Shown: piece after piece, positions 60,891-64,000 of the stretch
Layout of the letters: each line of letters starts with the position of its first letter
How positions within the stretch are numbered: the first letter of the stretch is position 1
Assembly (NCBI GenBank): GCA_016709545.1
Contig: JADJMO010000009.1
Location: forward strand, 62,001-126,000
DNA length: 64,000 nt
Source of the DNA: Myxococcales bacterium
GTDB taxonomy: Bacteria > Myxococcota_A > Polyangia > Polyangiales > JADJMO01
Reading direction: 5' to 3'
The notes under the pieces: generated by a model
The model's database searches: none
The model's input: the letters and a program-made list of their open reading frames with translations, nothing else
Told to the model about the DNA's origin: nothing
Program-made: the position numbers and the translations under genes

Positions 60891-61178
60891 TCAGTTCATG
60901 AGGCGCGGATCGACGGGCGCGTCCGTCGATCCGTCGACGATCGGATCGCCGTCGGCGAGCGCGCGCTGTCGCACCGCGTTCTCCTCGTACTCGCGCTTCT
61001 TCTTGGCCTGGGCCTCGCGGGCGCTCGCGCGGTCCCACTCGCGGGCGGCCTCGCGGTGGGCGAGGACACGGGCGGCGTCGTCCGCGGCGGCCTCCGCCTT
61101 CTGCTCGGCGGCCTCTGCGCGTGCGACGTGGGGGTTCCGGCCGAAGCTCATGCCGTTGGGGTAGCGCAGCCAGCCCAT
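60891..61178 (-). CDS. Hypothetical Ala/Glu/Arg-rich coiled-coil protein
   Basis: A 95-residue protein. After a short start (GWLRYPNGMSFGRNP) about 60 residues are an uninterrupted charged helix (EAAEQKAEAAADDAARVLAH and on) probably forming a coiled coil; the last 20 residues are acidic and probably loose. No family is recognised. It stops 5 bp from the PilZ gene (downstream in transcription), so the two may share a transcript. Confidence 0.5.
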   Translation of the reverse strand: MGWLRYPNGMSFGRNPHVARAEAAEQKAEAAADDAARVLAHREAAREWDRASAREAQAKKKREYEENAVRQRALADGDPIVDGSTDAPVDPRLMN

Positions 61179-61182
61179 CGGG

Positions 61183-61569
61183 TCACGGCTCGTAGAAGAG
61201 GGGCGCCCGGAAGCGCACGAACGACTCCACCTGACGGCGACCGCGATCGTCGAGGTCGACGAAGGCGAGCCCGACGCCCGGGGGCACGTCGCCCGAGGCG
61301 GCGCGCACCCAGCAGACCTCGGTGACCACCTCCATCGGGTCCGTGGTGCCGGGTAGCTCGACCCGGACGGTGACCCGGTCGCCGACCGCGAACGGGCGGA
61401 AGGTGGCGACGAACACGCCGCCCTCCGAGACGTTCTCGGTCAGCCCGAGGTAGAAGTTGTGATCGCTCACCATGTCGATGGCGAGCTGCGCTTCGACGCG
61501 AGGGGCCTTCCGCCGGGGGTCATGGACGAGCGAAGGCGGGTCGCTCGCCACCACGAATTGGGCATCCAT
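61183..61569 (-). CDS. PilZ-domain protein (TIGR02266 type), possible c-di-GMP receptor
   Basis: A 128-residue protein read from the ATG at 61569. It has the myxobacterial PilZ pattern: RRKAPRVEAQLAIDM at the start, then FYLGLTENVSEGGVFVAT (the D/NxSxxG motif, here NVSEGG), then PFAVGDRVTVRVELPG. The RxxxR motif for cyclic di-GMP is represented by the basic run RRKAPR. It could receive the signal of the cyclase at 10073, but no direct link is shown. Confidence 0.88.
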   Translation of the reverse strand: MDAQFVVASDPPSLVHDPRRKAPRVEAQLAIDMVSDHNFYLGLTENVSEGGVFVATFRPFAVGDRVTVRVELPGTTDPMEVVTEVCWVRAASGDVPPGVGLAFVDLDDRGRRQVESFVRFRAPLFYEP

Positions 61570-61656
61570 GCCGATCCTGGAACGGACCACCGCCCAGCAC
61601 CTTGAGCGCCCACCGCCCTTGACGCGGGGGACGGAAAGCTCGACTCCTCGTGACCC

Positions 61657-62814
61657 ATGCCCGCCCTGAACGAGCGCCTGCAGGCGGTCGCGCGCGACCT
61701 CGAATCCAAGTTCCTCGGCCGCAGCGAGGTCGTCCGGTGCATGCTCGTCTCGGCCCTCGCGGGCGAGCACCTCGTCCTCATCGGTCCGCCGGGGACGGCC
61801 AAGAGCGCGCTCGTGCGCACCTTCTCCAAGCTCTGCGACGCCCGGTACTTCGAGTACCTGCTCACGCGGTTCACCGAGCCGAACGAGCTGTTCGGGCCGG
61901 TCGACATCGCCGCGTTCCGCGAGGGCACCTACCGCCGTCGCACCGCGGGCATGCTCCCCGAGGGCGAGATCGTGTTCCTCGACGAGGTGTTCAAGTCGAA
62001 CAGCGCGATCCTCAACTCGCTGCTCACGCTGCTCAACGAGCGCCGCTACGTGTCCGGCGGCGCCACCCTCGAGTGCCCGCTGCTCACCGCCATCGGCGCC
62101 TCCAACGAGGTGCCCGCCGACGCCGATCTCGCCGCCATCTTCGACCGCTTCCTCCTGCGGGTGCGCACCGACTACCTCGACGCCTTCCACTTCCAGGACC
62201 TGCTCCAGCGCGGGTGGGAGCTCGAGGCCAAGCTCACGACCCAGAAGACGACGCCGCTGCTGAGCGCCGACGAGCTCCGCGCGGCCCAGCGCGCGATCGC
62301 CCAGCGCACCCAGTTCACCGACACATTCCTCTCGGCCTACCGCAGCCTGGTGCTCCAGATCCGCGCCGAGGGCATCGGGCTCTCCGACCGCCGCGTGGTC
62401 AAGCTGCTCAAGCTGTGCGCGGCGAGCGCGTTCCTCGACGGCCGCACCGCCCCCGACGCGAGCGACCTCTTCGTCCTGCAGCACGTGTGGAACGCCGAGG
62501 ACCAGGCGGCCATCCTGCAAGGCCTCGTCCAGCCCGTGCTCGAGGCGCACTACCGCGAACACCCCGAGACCCGACGCCTCGGGGCCGCGGCCGTGGGCCT
62601 CCCCGCCATCGAGGCCGAGATCGAGCGGGTCCGGGTCGTGCTCGCGGGCACGGGCGCCCTCTCCGACGTCCAGCTGTTCGCCCAGCTGCGCCTCCTCGGC
62701 GAGCTCAAGACCGCCCTGTCGAGCCAGCCCGAGGCCAAGGCCCGGGAGCTCGCGCAGCGGGTCGACGTGCTGCTCGACGCGGCCTTCAAGGGTGGGCGAT
62801 TCGGCGCGCTGTGA
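61657..62814 (+). CDS. MoxR-family AAA+ ATPase (RavA-like)
   Basis: A 385-residue ATPase. Walker A is GPPGTAKS at residues 43-50, Walker B VFLDE at about 106-110, then the conserved FTEPNELFGPVD, SLLTLLNERRYVSGG and the sensor segment GASNEVPAD. The C-terminal 140 residues are helical, as in the RavA branch. RavA normally pairs with a VWA-domain partner (ViaA); none is present here. A chaperone role in assembly or metal insertion is family knowledge. Confidence 0.93.
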   Translation: MPALNERLQAVARDLESKFLGRSEVVRCMLVSALAGEHLVLIGPPGTAKSALVRTFSKLCDARYFEYLLTRFTEPNELFGPVDIAAFREGTYRRRTAGMLPEGEIVFLDEVFKSNSAILNSLLTLLNERRYVSGGATLECPLLTAIGASNEVPADADLAAIFDRFLLRVRTDYLDAFHFQDLLQRGWELEAKLTTQKTTPLLSADELRAAQRAIAQRTQFTDTFLSAYRSLVLQIRAEGIGLSDRRVVKLLKLCAASAFLDGRTAPDASDLFVLQHVWNAEDQAAILQGLVQPVLEAHYREHPETRRLGAAAVGLPAIEAEIERVRVVLAGTGALSDVQLFAQLRLLGELKTALSSQPEAKARELAQRVDVLLDAAFKGGRFGAL

Positions 62815-62844
62815 CTTTCGCGCGCGCGCGGCTAAGCTCGGCCC

Positions 62845-63120
62845 GTGGCTCTGCGCACCTTCCGTGTCCTCGACACCGCCCCCCTCGTTCGCCGGGGGGT
62901 CATCGTCCTCGAGCTCGACCACCCGAGCCCCGTCGTGGGCATCGCGATCGGCATGGCGATCGAGATCGTCTGGAAGGATGGCGGGCGCGAGAAGGTCGAG
63001 CTCAAGGGCCTCGGGTTCGCGAGCAGCACGCCCGACCACGCGCACATCATCGTCGGCGCGCCGAAGCGCGCGGACTTCGAGAGCGTCGAGCGCATCGAGG
63101 TCGACCCGGGCGCCCGCTGA
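62845..63120 (+). CDS. Small hypothetical protein, 91 residues
   Basis: Read from a GTG at 62845, 31 bp after the MoxR gene. It is beta-rich (FRVLDTAPLVRRGVIVLELD; AIGMAIEIVWKDGGREKVEL) with a C-terminal strand-helix-strand and no signal peptide. I recognise no family. The next gene, tatD, starts 8 bp after it, so MoxR, this gene and TatD probably form one operon. Confidence 0.55.
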   Translation: MALRTFRVLDTAPLVRRGVIVLELDHPSPVVGIAIGMAIEIVWKDGGREKVELKGLGFASSTPDHAHIIVGAPKRADFESVERIEVDPGAR

Positions 63121-63127
63121 GCTGGGC

Positions 63128-63942
63128 GTGCCGTTCGACACCCACGTCCACCTCGAGCATCCGGCCCTCGGCTCGCCGCGCCTCACGTGGGAGCGCGCAC
63201 GCGCCGCGGGGTGGATCGCCTCCTCGCCGTGGGCGTCGGCCCGGCCACCTGGTCCGAGACCGTCGCCGCCGCCGACGTGATCGGGGTCGACGTGGCGCTC
63301 GGCATCCACCCGGAGCTCGTGCCGGAGCTCGACGATGCGACCTTGGATGCCGCGCTCGCGGCCTTGCCGGCGCGCCTCGTCGACGCGCGCGCGATCGCCG
63401 TCGGCGAGTGCGGCCTCGACGGTCCGAGCGGCGATCTCGACCGCCAGATCGCCGTGCTGCGCGCGCACCTCCGCATCGCGCGCGAGCTCTCGCTGCCGGT
63501 CTGCCTGCACGTGTTCCGGGTGCAGGAGCGCGCGCTCGCGGTCGTGCGCGAGGCCGGCCCCCTGCCCGCGGGAGGCGTCGTCCACTCGTATTCGGGCTCC
63601 GCGGAGCTCGTGCGCAACTGGGCGCGACTCGGCTTCTCGTTCGCGTTCGGCGGCGCGCTCACCCGGAGCAACGCGCGCCGCCCCCAGCTCGCCGCGCGCG
63701 CGGTCCCCGACGAGCTGCTCCTCGCCGAGACCGACGCGCCGTTCCAGCCCGCCGGCGAAGACGCGCGCGACCGTGCGCACGGCGAGCCCGCCGATCTACC
63801 GCTCGTCCTCGCCGCGATCGCGGCCGCGCGAGGCGTCGACCCTGCAACCATCGTTGCGCTCACCGACGCGAACGCGCAGCGGCTCTTCGGCCCTCGTCGT
63901 GACCCGATCAGGGGAAGAACAGGATCGGGTGGTCCGCCGTGA
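63128..63942 (+). CDS. TatD-family metal-dependent hydrolase, frameshifted
   Basis: The start PFDTHVHLEHPALGS gives the metal motif HxH in one frame; after the run GGGG at 63208-63211 the frame changes, and VDRLLAVGVGPATWSETVAA continues. Adding one G restores a single protein of about 271 residues with VALGIHPEL, AVGECGLDG, HVFRVQERAL, GGVVHSYSG and LLAETDAPFQP, the full set of TatD-type DNase/hydrolase motifs. Read from a GTG at 63128. The fault lies in a homopolymer, which is typical of sequencing error. Confidence 0.85.
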
Positions 63943-64000
63943 GGTCGAAGTGCACGTGGTCGAAGTGCGAGGCGTTGTAGTTGGGTGAGATCCCGCTGTC
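63908..64000 (-). CDS. C-terminal end of an extensin/M15-like peptidoglycan protein (partial)
   Basis: The last 30 codons of a minus-strand gene that enters from the right edge, ending with TGA at 63908. The peptide includes SPNYNASHFDHVHFDLTA, with the HxDHxHFD arrangement seen in the metal site of extensin-like and M15-type D-Ala-D-Ala carboxypeptidases. It overlaps the 3' end of tatD by 35 bp in convergent orientation. The rest of the gene is outside the window. Confidence 0.55.
   Translation of the reverse strand, partial: DSGISPNYNASHFDHVHFDLTADHPILFFP

Overview
The window is GC-rich, tightly packed bacterial chromosome with short intergenic gaps and mixed strands. Many products are lipoproteins whose lipobox is followed by a linker rich in Asp, Ala, Thr and Gly. 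There are several RCC1-type propeller lipoproteins, Cys-rich repeat proteins, a probable MYXO-CTERM sorting tail, DUF1592/DUF1552 proteins, ECF sigma factors and a Ser/Thr kinase fused to TolB-N and TPR domains. Together these point to Myxococcota, probably class Polyangia. I see no rRNA, tRNA, CRISPR array, transposase or phage gene.

Layout. 1-17 kb: end of a cytochrome P450, an ExbD-like lipoprotein, a DoxX-like membrane protein, a CrtISO-like FAD oxidoreductase, a CocE/NonD hydrolase, an SDR, a MYXO-CTERM hydrolase, a TIGR02996/LRR protein, a diguanylate cyclase, an ice-binding-type (DUF3494) lipoprotein, a LysR regulator divergent from an MBL-fold hydrolase, and bifunctional FtcD for histidine catabolism. 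17-33 kb: small regulators and enzymes, RCC1-like lipoproteins, an ArsR gene with a clear operator between divergent operons, a SigJ-like sigma factor with an NTF2 tail, and a Cys-rich-repeat/PQQ-propeller lipoprotein. 33-45 kb: tatB-tatC-GST, a REC-HTH response regulator, the branched-chain 2-oxoacid dehydrogenase genes (E1 alpha, E1 beta, E2, without E3), a Ser/Thr kinase and an M23 peptidase. 45-58 kb: the accessory-looking part. Two divergent ECF42-type sigma/YCII (DGPF) operons, one with a VOC gene, lie between an intact RCC1 gene and a decayed copy of that gene's 3' end. Next come an ECF sigma-FecR-exported protein-RCC1 operon and, divergent from it, a DUF1592-DUF1552 pair. 58-64 kb: a thioredoxin-like lipoprotein, a second P450, a PilZ protein, a MoxR ATPase, TatD and the end of an extensin/M15-like gene.

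The most interesting signal is regulatory. The element TGAGCC-N17-GCCTCTCC-N6-ATG stands at exactly the same distance from the start codon of three transcription units: the ECF-FecR operon, the divergent DUF1592/DUF1552 operon and a BNR-type lipoprotein 8 kb away. A weaker match precedes a thioredoxin-like lipoprotein. I infer an autoregulated ECF regulon of exported proteins with leaderless mRNAs. A second promoter type, TGTC-N19-CG(A/T)C, precedes both ECF42/YCII operons.

Four genes carry an apparent one-base frameshift (near 49.98, 51.70, 57.87 and 63.21 kb) and a fifth (22.6 kb) lacks a recognisable end. Sequencing or assembly errors should be excluded before calling any of these pseudogenes.
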